NCBI GenBank assembly: GCA_032622095.1
Contig: CP136066.1
Coordinates: 94,199,319 to 94,263,318 of the forward strand
DNA: 64,000 nt
Reading direction: 5' to 3'
Source of the DNA: Siphonodentalium dalli
Lineage: Eukaryota > Mollusca > Scaphopoda > Gadilida > Siphonodentaliidae
The notes under the pieces are model-generated. The model was not told where the DNA came from and did not search any database. It saw only the letters and a list, made by a program, of their open reading frames with translations. Below are positions 56,431-64,000 of the stretch, in pieces. The number at the start of each line of letters is the position of its first letter. The first letter of the stretch is position 1. The position numbers and the translations under genes are program-made.

Positions 56431-57590
56431 ATGGCAAGCACACAAGTGAACGTAAATTATATTCCAAATACTAGAGGTGGAAAGTATCTGGTATATGATG
56501 ACTACAAATTCTCCGTTAAATCAAGGAGAATGATCGAATTCATTGGCGATGTTGTAAGAAAGACTGCCGTGCAACCACCAACACTGAGAACGATATGGTG
56601 ATATCCAACAGCGGCAACCATAACCACGAACCTGATTTCAACCAAGTAGCAGCAGATTCCTTGATTGCAGACCTCAAAAAGCTTGTTAAGAGAAGTAACA
56701 AGCTAGTAACAACGCTATACCAGGAAGAAATAGGAAGTATGTACTGAGTAAATTTAATTTCGCATTCGCATTAATCTGGCAACGCTCTTTATATTAGTAT
56801 TCAGAAATAAAACTAAGCGAGTAATAACTAAAGTAAAACTGGTGTAATGTTATATTATATATATTATAATTATTATTAAAGAATAGAGAATACTAAGCAA
56901 GTAATAACTCTATTACAGCGTCAAAACAGCATTGTATCATGCCAGAGCCGAAAACCAGCCAAAGTTACCAATTCATCGTTCAGGAGTCGACCTTCCTGAT
57001 GTATACAAAACAACAGCCAACAACCATAACTTCCTACTAGCCGATGACGGATAGACTGAAAAGATTCTGATATTCGCGACCAGAGAAAATCTAGAAAATT
57101 TAGCTGTTGCCGGAACGATCTTCTGTGATGGAACGTTTGAGAAAAGCCCAACGATCTTCTTTCAACTGTACACGATACACGCATTCGTCGCCGGAAAGAT
57201 GTGCCCTTTGGTGTATGGCTTACTTCCCAACAAGACCCAACACACATACCAACGTTTCTTCAATCTGGTGAAAGAAAGGGCAGCAGAACTCGACATCACC
57301 ATCAGCCCAAGTGGATTTTTCACAGATTATGAGACAGCTGCCCAAAACTGCAGTTGGTGTTATCTTGCTCACACCCGAACATCTTCAGGTTGATATATTT
57401 CCTGAAGAAAGAGCAAGCTTACCAGGAAGCAACCATCATCCAATTGAGAGCGGGTGGAAGCCTTGGCCCACGGAAGATGCGATATCGCAAAGTTGACAAT
57501 TCCATCAGACATTTCAAGAGAGTTTTCGGCGCAGGCGAAATAGATATTCTCGAATACATGGATTCAGTATCAAACAGTATCAAACATTAA
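56431..57590 (+). pseudogene. decayed FLYWCH zinc-finger / MULE transposase gene
   Basis: Two exons: 56431-56736 with donor GAA|GTATGT, and 56919 onward after TATTACAG. Exon 1 has the FLYWCH finger in two frames: RGGKYLVYDDYKF, then after a one-base loss near 56527 the HWRCCKKDCRA and GNHNHEPDF pieces carrying the C, C, H, H ligands. Exon 2 frame-shifts near 56929, has a TAG at 57052-57054 and then the MULE core. The core shows FCDGTFEKSP (first Asp) and FTDYETAA (second Asp). The expected stretch with the third acidic residue is missing near 57355. A typical C-terminal tail (FLKKEQAYQEATI, PRKMRYRKV, ILEYMDSVSNSI) follows in yet another frame. Such proteins come from Mutator-like transposons and are sometimes domesticated; this copy cannot make a full protein. 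Confidence 0.82.
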
Positions 57591-57647
57591 TGTGCTATAA
57601 TTCATGTTATATTGATAGTATTTGTTATATATATATCTTGAGTATTT

Positions 57648-57653
57648 AATAAA
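57648..57653 (+). terminator. AATAAA polyadenylation signal
   Basis: AATAAA 58 bp past the stop of the transposase relic, followed by a T/G-rich stretch (TTTGTTGAAATATATCACATGTG). Consistent with its former 3-prime end. Confidence 0.5.
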
Positions 57654-57712
57654 TTTGTTGAAATATATCACATGTGCATTTCTTCGTTCATAAAGCAACT
57701 TCCGGTGTCCGT

Positions 57713-58081
57713 TCAGGGCAAGTTCAGGGCGAATATCGGCCTTTCGTTAGACACCAAAATGAGCCCTCTACGCGCTGTATTCCTCGAGTTTTGAATTTTC
57801 CAAAAACCCCAATTATCCTCATCGTCCGGCCGCTCATCGCCGTCGAAATTAGCCATCGCCACCAATTCCCAGTAACAATTATGATAAAAACTATAGTCGG
57901 CAGCTCTGTGATGTTGAGGATTATCACACCTGCCCCAACACCTACCCGAAACAATAGCCGCCGGGTGAACAGGACGACCCCGAAATTTTAAGGTGGACAT
58001 CCCCAACAGAGACCCACTAGCCACGTCACAGATCCCAGCAAAGGAAGAATAAACAATTCCTGTGTATAGTTTTAGAATCAA
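57713..58081 (-). CDS. open frame of 122 codons, possible exon
   Basis: A GC-richer block just beyond the MULE relic. The minus-strand frame has gene-like composition (CYWELVAMANFDGDERPDDE, DNWGFWKIQNSR, GLILVSNERPIFALNLP). However, two other frames, one on each strand, are open over much of it. No splice sites or family that I can support. It may belong to the transposon's flank or to a host gene. Confidence 0.28.
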   Translation of the reverse strand: MILKLYTGIVYSSFAGICDVASGSLLGMSTLKFRGRPVHPAAIVSGRCWGRCDNPQHHRAADYSFYHNCYWELVAMANFDGDERPDDEDNWGFWKIQNSRNTARRGLILVSNERPIFALNLP

Positions 58082-58115
58082 ATGGGAGCATCCATTCAGA
58101 AATTGAAATCATGGG

Positions 58116-58373
58116 TTAACCCTTTCATGAAGGGAGCTGCGCTGGTGCAGCATTAAAGATCATGTGCCAGTGCATTCTCTTATATATGCGAGTCTCCCAG
58201 AGACTCACAAATATAAGAGAATGCACTGGCATACAAGGTCATGGTAAATATTGTTAGGCCAATGTATTCTCTTATATATACAACGCACCTTATGGAGACT
58301 CGAATATATAAAAGAATACATTGGCATGGGGTTTTCGCAACATTTCAGGAAGCTCCAGTCGTGAAAGAGTTAA
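58116..58373. mobile_element. P4 piggyBac-type MITE, complete
   Basis: TTAACCCTTTCATGAAGGG to GTCGTGAAAGAGTTAA, TTAA on both ends. Two hairpin modules (GTGCATTCTCTTATATATG and CAATGTATTCTCTTATATA) face each other across CAAGGTCATGGTAAATATTG. Confidence 0.88.
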
Positions 58374-58524
58374 AAATAAGAAACCCCATCACATCCTGTC
58401 ACCTACTGCCTGCAAGAATTTATGAGTACTATAAACCTCATGGATATCACCCTAATTATCTGAGGTGCTGTCAGTGCAAAAAAGATAGGAGAGGTCTAAC
58501 AAATCCCTGGTGTGCAATCATATA

Positions 58525-58706
58525 CAGTAATGCCCTAAATAATCGACTCCTTAACCACAGCAGAATTATGGGTAATTTTTTAGGATTTAGTCGGAATTAC
58601 GGCATTTTGCCATTCATCGGAAAGCTCTCAGTATTTCCGACTAAATCCTGAAAAGTTACCCATAATTCTGCTGTGGTTAAGGAGTTGATTATTTAGGGCA
58701 TTACTG
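58525..58706. mobile_element. family A palindromic MITE
   Basis: CAGTAATGCCC to GGGCATTACTG, TA flanks; the right arm is shortened next to the centre (CTCAGTATTTCCGAC). Confidence 0.92.
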
Positions 58707-59528
58707 TACATCATCGGGTGCAAGGGGGTACTATCCTCAGAAGGACATTTTTTCCCAATGAAAATTACAGGCATCAGTTGAGGGCAAGTGTGGGGGGGGG
58801 GGGGGGGGGTTATGCCCCTGCACGACCTACTTCATCCATCCCTTCCCACTGCCTGAAAGAATTTACCAGAGATAAAAACACATGAATTTCATCAGGCCAA
58901 TTAACCAAGGGGGCTGTCAGTGCAGAGGAGTTAGGGCAAATCTCATGTCTGTAATTAGAGACAGAGGAGAGCCCCTATTCCCCAATATCTCCGCTAGAAC
59001 ACTAAGTCCATTGATTCCGGGGTATTATCCAAATTTTATCACATTCTGCTCTTATTAATTATCATTCCCTTCTCCAGACACATTCTCCGCGTTTTATTGA
59101 ATTACAATACATTATATTGTAGCAGAGATATGCGATATGAAAATAATTTGACGTGATTTCAGTCTGAATTCAGATCGAGAGATTTTTATTTTGTAATTTT
59201 TCCTACATTGCCAATCATTGCGGATAATTTTTTTCTATGTTTATTGTATTATTGGCATAGTAGAAATATAACCTTATATTTGCCCATTCCCAGCCAAATT
59301 ACTTTTCTGGGGTCGTTTCCTGCTAGAGATTGATGGGCCGGCAACTGATTTCTATTCAAAAGGCTATCAGACAGTGTAATCACATAACCTTAAGGATCTC
59401 ATGATTGGGTGGCGAGCTCACATTACACATCACATCACGGCAAGTATCACTTTTCTTAAATAAAGATCCAAGATCAAGCAGTTCAGGTGATTTCCACAAA
59501 GAGATGCGCATCAATGAATAGATATATG
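58707..59528. other. no gene; 18-G tract near 58792
   Basis: Has a run of about 18 G. 58840-58950 is loosely similar to 58400-58500 (CACTGCCTGAAAGAATTTA, GCTGTCAGTGCA), an old duplication. Confidence 0.45.
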
Positions 59529-59906
59529 CAAGCCTGGATATAGTGTGCCTGACATTTGCAGAATGATGTCACCAAATTCACCAGTCTGGGAACAGCATTC
59601 TGCTTTGGCCTCAACTGCTATGAGAGACCTATAGGATCAGATTGAAGTTCCCCAGATGAAGTCAGTAATGTTCACCCATCAGTAACCTCGATTGTGCATT
59701 TTATTGTCTGCAAATTAGGGAATATAGAATCCTAACAGAAGGGAAAAAGTAACTAAAACAATACTTCACAGAAGATGAGGCCTAAGCAGAATGAGGTCCC
59801 TAGAGGGTGAATTTGGTAATCTCGCCCACTGTGCGGGGTAGCATCATTAAGTTCACCCTCTGGGGACCTCATTCTGCAAATGTCAGACACACTATATCCA
59901 GGTTTG
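59529..59906. mobile_element. family B hAT-type MITE
   Basis: CAAGCCTGGATATAGTGTG to CACTATATCCAGGTTTG. Flanking octamers GATATATG and GATACATG match at 7 of 8. The left hairpin has lost one arm; the right one (about 59787-59876) is intact. Confidence 0.9.
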
Positions 59907-59983
59907 GATACATGTACGTTAAAGATCCCTACCATGGAGAAATCACGGAATCGCAAAATTTATGGACAAATTGGGTCGATCTG

Positions 59984-60192
59984 CAGTAATGCTCTAAATA
60001 ATCCTTAACCACAGCAGAATTATGGGTAATTTTTCAGGATTTAGTCGGAAATATGGCTTGTTGCCCTTTCATCGGAAAGCTCTCAGTAAGAGCGTTCCGA
60101 TGAATGGCAACAAGCCATATTTCCAACTAGATACTGAAAAATTACCCATAATTCTGCTGTGGTTAAGGAGTCGATTATTTAGAGCATTACTG
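59984..60192. mobile_element. family A palindromic MITE, full length
   Basis: CAGTAATGCTC to GAGCATTACTG-TA, about 209 bp; a small deletion after AATAATC removes GACT. Confidence 0.92.
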
Positions 60193-60594
60193 TACTTGAT
60201 CCCGGCTTGTAATAGTCAGGATAATGAGGCCAAGCCATACCAAGGAGTGTGTACATGTATCACCTTCAAGCTCCCAGGACCCTATTGTTGAACTGGTTAT
60301 CCCAATTTATCAGAAAAGAAAACTGATGAGCTCAGCAGATCATATAAAACCTACAGTGACTGATATAAGCTGCTCAAATTAAGACCCTGATAAGGATTAT
60401 AACCCACTTGATGATTAGAGCTAGAAACCAGGCCTGATGAAGTCTGAGATTACAGTTTTACACAGTGATTAGAAGTTCAGTGATTATCACACCATGGGCT
60501 GATGAGCTGGGAAGGAAAATGAAATCTTCAACAGGAATGGGAGACCTGCTGAGTTATTAGAGCCAAGCAGCTGCTCTGGCCTGACTCAATCAGT
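60193..60594. other. no recognisable feature
   Basis: No family members or supported exon. Confidence 0.4.
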
Positions 60595-60696
60595 GTTGCT
60601 GGTGGGATGACAGATTTACAACATCCTTATATACCCCAGACTGGTCATGTTCTACAGATATAGTGCAGAGTGATAAGTAATAAAATAATAGCATGG

Positions 60697-60797
60697 TTAA
60701 CCCTTTCAGTGCCAAGTCCGATTTTTGTATCAATTTGAAAAATGATCAAGGAAGTATGGGTTGATTCAAAAATTGGACTTGGCACTGAAAGGGTTAA
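60697..60797. mobile_element. P3 piggyBac-type MITE, 101-bp minimal palindrome
   Basis: TTAACCCTTTCAGTGCCAAG to CTTGGCACTGAAAGGGTTAA with a very short interior (ATGATCAAGGAAGTATGGG). Shares its right TTAA with the following P4 element. Confidence 0.9.
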
Positions 60798-61016
60798 CCC
60801 TTCCATGACTGGACCTTCCTGAAATTTTGTGATCACCCTGTGCCATACATAGTGAGCCTGCCCTCGCATATAAGAGAATACATTGGCCTAAAAATAGTTA
60901 CCTTGACTTTGTAAGCCAGAGAATTATCATACATATGCGCGGCTCCATATGGGAGAATGCACTGGCACAGGATCTTTAATGCTGCACCAGCGTAGCTCTC
61001 GTTATGAAATGGTTAA
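60794..61016. mobile_element. P4 piggyBac-type MITE sharing a TTAA with P3
   Basis: TTAACCCTTCCATGACTGG to CGTTATGAAATGGTTAA. Hairpin modules are eroded (CTCGCATATAAGAGAATACATTGG). Confidence 0.82.
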
Positions 61017-61079
61017 GAACATTTGTGGAATGATAAAATCCTCAGGATTTGCCGACTTACAAGTTATTTATTATTCATA

Positions 61080-61230
61080 CAGTAATGCCCTAAGTAATAG
61101 ACTCCTTAACCAGAGCAGAATTATGGGTAACTTTTCAGGATTTAGTCTGATTTAGTCAGAAATATGGCTTATTGTCATTCATCGGAAAGCTCTCAACTGG
61201 TTAATAAGTCGATTACTTAGGGCATTACTG
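61080..61230. mobile_element. family A MITE, right arm mostly lost
   Basis: CAGTAATGCCC to GGGCATTACTG, TA flanks; contains a short tandem GATTTAGTC duplication and jumps from CTCTCAACTGG to the right tip. Confidence 0.88.
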
Positions 61231-61399
61231 TAGTTCACTCAAGGACTGGCAAAATTTAGAACAGCAATATTGTTCAACCCAAAGAGGCGTTTGTATGGTG
61301 TAGGAAGATAATTGTTGAATAGGAAATATAAGTGGACATCTCTTTCTCTTTATAGATATACAGCAATGTGGATCAGGATCTATAATAAAGTTGAAAGAG

Positions 61400-61645
61400 G
61401 ACCCCAAAGCTGGGGACCTCATTTTGCAGATTAAAACTCGGATTAATAAGTTCCTATTTCTAAAGAAACTAAAAAAAAATGTTTTTCTTGATAATAAAGA
61501 TACTTTCCAGAGAAGATGAGGCCTAAGCAGAATGAGGTCCATAGAGGATGAACTTAGCGATGCTAGCATGCTGTGCAGGTATGCCACTAAATTCACTCTC
61601 TGGGGACCTCATTCTGCAAATGTCTACACCTTATATTGAGCCCCA
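61400..61645. mobile_element. family B MITE, left end damaged
   Basis: Core with AGAGAAGATGAGGCC, then a hairpin from GCAGAATGAGGTCC to ACCTCATTCTGC and an end CTACACCTTATATTGAGCCC. Confidence 0.75.
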
Positions 61646-61652
61646 GTGGCTG

Positions 61653-61988
61653 CAAGTCTGATTATAGTATGCCTGTCATTTGCAGAATGAGGTCCCCAGA
61701 TGGTGAACTTAGTGGTGAATATTGTGATGTACACCCAATGGGGAACCTCAATTATACAATGTGTCGTCTGCCAATTTGGGGATACAGAGGATCAAAACTA
61801 AAAAAGAAATAGCATCTATGTGAAGAAGTTTCTATAGAAATAATAAAGGAAATATCCAGAGAAGATGAGGCCTAAGCAGAATGAGGTCCCCAGAGGGTGA
61901 ATTTAGTATGCTATGCAGGATGGCATCACTAAATTCACTCTCTGGGGACCTCATTCTGCAAATGACAGGCACACTATACTCAGGCTTC
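61653..61988. mobile_element. family B hAT-type MITE with exact 8-bp TSD
   Basis: CAAGTCTGATTATAGTATG to CACTATACTCAGGCTTC. AGTGGCTG occurs exactly on both sides (61645-61652, 61989-61996). The first hairpin is degraded, the second short but intact (61888-61960). Confidence 0.9.
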
Positions 61989-61992
61989 AGTG

Positions 61993-62165
61993 GCTGGTGG
62001 GATGACAGCTTTACAAATCCTTATATACCAAGGCTGACCCCATTCTACGCTCTAGTGCAAAGTGCAGGACATGTGCTGAGGTAAAACTTGAACCCTTGAG
62101 ATTTGCTGACATATTTATTATTTATTCACCAAGGGACTGGCACCATTTAGACAAGTCCTACTGTA
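61993..62165 (+). repeat. segmental duplication, copy 2 (uninterrupted)
   Basis: Homologous to 60595-61260 without the three mobile elements, so it shows the ancestral arrangement. Beyond it, up to 62565, I see only AT-rich sequence and a 15-C run near 62460. Confidence 0.72.
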
Positions 62166-62565
62166 TATATATATTGAATGAAGGAACTGTTAATTCCTCT
62201 CTCAGGTGAATGAACAGCCTATGGATCAATATGTACATTATGGAGATGAACTGTGATATTTTTTTGCACTCTTAAACTATTAGGACTGATTGTCAAGACT
62301 AGAGTATCAATGATGATGAACCAATAATTTATTTGCAATGAAAAAGTCAAAAATCAAGATCCAAAAAGTCGTGTTTGGGAATGGTATATGAATATAGGGC
62401 AGCCAGGTTACTGGAAACATACATCCATTATTTTGGACATATATATGTCCAAAATATGTCCCCCCCCCCCCCCCAGCTGAGGACCATATACTAATTGCCA
62501 ATAAATTTACCAGATGTTTAAATACGAAAAAGAGCTGCCATTTTCGACTGTTACAGAAAACTTAC

Positions 62566-62635
62566 TTTGGTTAATTTCTTCAATCTCCGCATTCTCATCA
62601 TCTGATTCCGTGCCCGAATCATGATCATCATCCAA
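62566..62635 (-). CDS. 70-nt internal exon, acidic stretch
   Basis: Minus strand: acceptor ATCATTTCAG before 62635 and donor AAA|GTAAGT after 62566. Read from phase 0 it encodes LDDDHDSGTESDDENAEIEE followed by INQ and one leftover base. The next acceptor of matching phase is at 43648; joining gives an Asn codon at the junction and the same acidic style. A second frame is also open but would be methionine/arginine-rich and less plausible. It is therefore probably the exon upstream of 43053-43648, across an intron of about 18.9 kb. Confidence 0.65.
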
Positions 62636-63500
62636 CTGAAATGATAAAAAATATATATATCGGAATGGGTGGCACATCATACCAGGATAATGGCAGGATT
62701 GGTCATTAGGGCTAAAGATACAGATTCGTGTTGAGGCAGCGGATCAAAGGAATTGAATATCAAGATACATGTATATCATATTGTTTAGATGCATGTTAAA
62801 TTTGTATTTTTTTTTAAATTTATTTTAGATACATATATTTAATGACATGGGCCCCCTGCATGTACAACGGAGCAGTGAACTATGGATTGATCGGACATAA
62901 TTTCATGTATGGTTTGCTTCCAACAATGATTTTAATCTCAAATTAAAGACGGTTGATTGGTGAATGAATATTAATTAACATTAAAACAGCCGTACAGCTG
63001 ACAGAGACATCTCCCATTTAGTGTTGTGACAAGGGGGGGAAACGGCATATATGTGAAGTCGAGCCAGAGAATTACAGAATCATTGCTTATATTAAACTCA
63101 TTCTTTATTCATCAATACAATACAAAAACATACAACAATAATATAATAACATAATAATACGTTAACAACAAATTTATAAACTTAAATGGCGTCAATTTCG
63201 CTGTCTGTGATTGTCACAGAAATCTTAATTAACAAAAACAGCCATCTACCATTTAGTGTTGTGACTCTCCTGTCTGTTCATTGGCTGTGTTCAAAATCAA
63301 GGTAACTTTGAAGTTTAAAAGACTGGATTCTGATCTAATCTTGTGTTAAAATAAAACGTATAGTAACGTTACTTCATCAGCCACAGTATCCATTATCTCA
63401 ATAAGATATTAATGAAAATAATATAGTAAACGATACGCAAGAAAACTTCAAACGCTTTGATTACATTGTCCACAGGTAAGACACCGATTCCATGTCCATG
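62636..63500. other. presumed intron or upstream region
   Basis: AT-rich. A block CCATTTAGTGTTGTGAC occurs at 63014-63030 and 63250-63266 in direct orientation, each preceded by an AAAACAGCC word. A good plus-strand donor sequence (CACAGGTAAGA) at 63471 has no matching exon. Confidence 0.4.
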
Positions 63501-63524
63501 TCAATTATTGTTACTGTTAGTTCC

Positions 63525-63575
63525 CACTTCCTGTTGGGTTTTCGCGCGTAAAAATTGAAAATAGTTATCACGTGA
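63525..63575. promoter_or_regulatory. promoter-like cluster: ETS, E2F and E-box motifs
   Basis: Within 51 bp: CACTTCCTG (63525-63533, ETS-type), TTTTCGCGCG (63539-63548, E2F-type) and TCACGTGA (63568-63575, palindromic E-box). CpG is more frequent here than in the rest of the window. It lies about 0.9 kb upstream of the minus-strand exon at 62566-62635 and 260 bp before a plus-strand open frame, so it could serve either. Motif matches only. Confidence 0.4.
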
Positions 63576-63835
63576 CAGGTGAAACGAACTGGAATGCGTT
63601 TCGATATGAACTAACGATGCCCGCAATGTGTTTCTAAAATGCCACGCACTGCTTTGGCCCGAACATGCATCTTTTTTGCATAATCTACCGGGTTATTTTT
63701 ATGGAGGCAAATAGTTTCTTTTTGTGTTTCATTCCACTGTGGATGATCGGAAGTAATTATTTGTACGCGTTTTCTTAGTACTGTAATTCGAGTCAGATAG
63801 AGAGAACATATTAAGTTTGTACAGTGAGTAGAATT

Positions 63836-64000
63836 ATGTTATTTTCAGCTCTATTTCTAAGCCAAATTGTCCCGAACAGGATACCGGAGCGGAATTTCGA
63901 ACAGCCCAACGCCGAACATACAACATTGGCACAAACGAGTAGCAGCATTTATTTTCAAACAGCTATTCGAGGTCGGTGTCTCGGCATAAATTCACACCGT
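63836..64000 (+). CDS. open frame running off the window end
   Basis: ATG at 63836 opens a frame of 55 codons with no stop before the end. It begins MLFSALFLSQIVP, weakly like a signal peptide. The stretch TTATTTTCAG just after the ATG could instead be a splice acceptor. No family recognised; sequence beyond the window is needed. Confidence 0.25.
   Translation, partial: MLFSALFLSQIVPNRIPERNFEQPNAEHTTLAQTSSSIYFQTAIRGRCLGINSHR

Larger units (their letters stand above)
60595..61260 (+). repeat. segmental duplication, copy 1 (with three insertions)
   Basis: TGGTGGGATGACAGATTTAC, ACATCCTTATATACC, AGTGCAGAGTG, GGATTTGCCGAC, TTATTTATTATTCA and AAGGACTGGCAAAATTTAG are in the same order as at 61993-62165. 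Copy 1 is enlarged by P3, P4 and family A elements. Confidence 0.75.

Noticed and set aside
1-64000. CRISPR arrays
   Set aside because: Repeats here are interspersed palindromes with target duplications, or tandem arrays without unique spacers.

Overview
The window reads as repeat-dense, AT-rich nuclear DNA of an animal. I see no bacterial gene organisation, operons, ribosomal RNA or CRISPR array. Three things point to an animal: spliced exons with consensus splice sites, a FLYWCH/MULE transposase relic with an intron, and very large numbers of small palindromic DNA transposons. A tandem repeat at about 4.6-5.3 kb carries a 'gggccataactc' motif that I associate with mollusc-like invertebrate genomes. 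That assignment is weak and from memory; a marine invertebrate, possibly a lophotrochozoan, is my best guess.

Genes are few. The best supported is a minus-strand gene with two visible internal exons: 70 nt at 62566-62635 and 596 nt at 43053-43648. Both have good splice sites and matching phases, and they lie about 19 kb apart around a transposon-filled intron. The encoded piece is acidic, serine-rich and low-complexity with a basic patch; I do not recognise the family. A promoter-like cluster (ETS, E2F and E-box motifs) lies at 63525-63575. A few other stretches (44840-45057, 50614-50862, 57713-58081, 63836-64000) are only possible exons.

Most of the window is non-autonomous DNA transposons, which I sort by termini and target-site duplications (TSDs). 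Family A is a palindromic element of about 200 bp with TA TSDs and CAGTAATGCCC ends (Tc1/mariner type), with about 35 copies or fragments. Family B is a double-hairpin element of 250-440 bp with CAAGCC ends and 8-bp TSDs (hAT type), about 15 copies. Families P1 to P6 start and end at TTAA with CCCTTT-like ends (piggyBac type); P1, P2 and P4 share the same internal hairpin cassette although their ends differ. Family R is about 450 bp with TTAAAGGTACTC ends. Single elements include a 949-bp hAT element with a BED zinc-finger exon (33838-34786), a 354-bp Harbinger-like element (42116-42469), a 2.2-kb element with CGGATGC-rich ends (50096-52289), and a decayed FLYWCH/MULE transposase gene (56431-57590).

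Layout. 0-6 kb: families A, P1, P6 and the 161-bp tandem array. 7.6-12.4 kb: a cluster of B, A, P5, P4 and P1. 13.5-20 kb: A, a 62-bp tandem array, long hairpins, P2 and P4. 21.1-22.3 kb: an inverted-repeat composite bounded by two A copies. 23-28.5 kb: A, a 215-bp palindrome (P3), B, and a 2.4-kb repeat-poor stretch. 29.6-36.6 kb: P2, A, B, R, P6, the BED hAT element and P1. 36.6-42 kb: mostly featureless. 42-49 kb: Harbinger-like element, the large exon, and A, B, P6. 49.4-54.8 kb: nested R/Z/R elements, A and B. 55-58 kb: the MULE relic. 58-62 kb: P4, A, B and a duplicated segment. 62.5-64 kb: the upstream exon and a promoter-like stretch.
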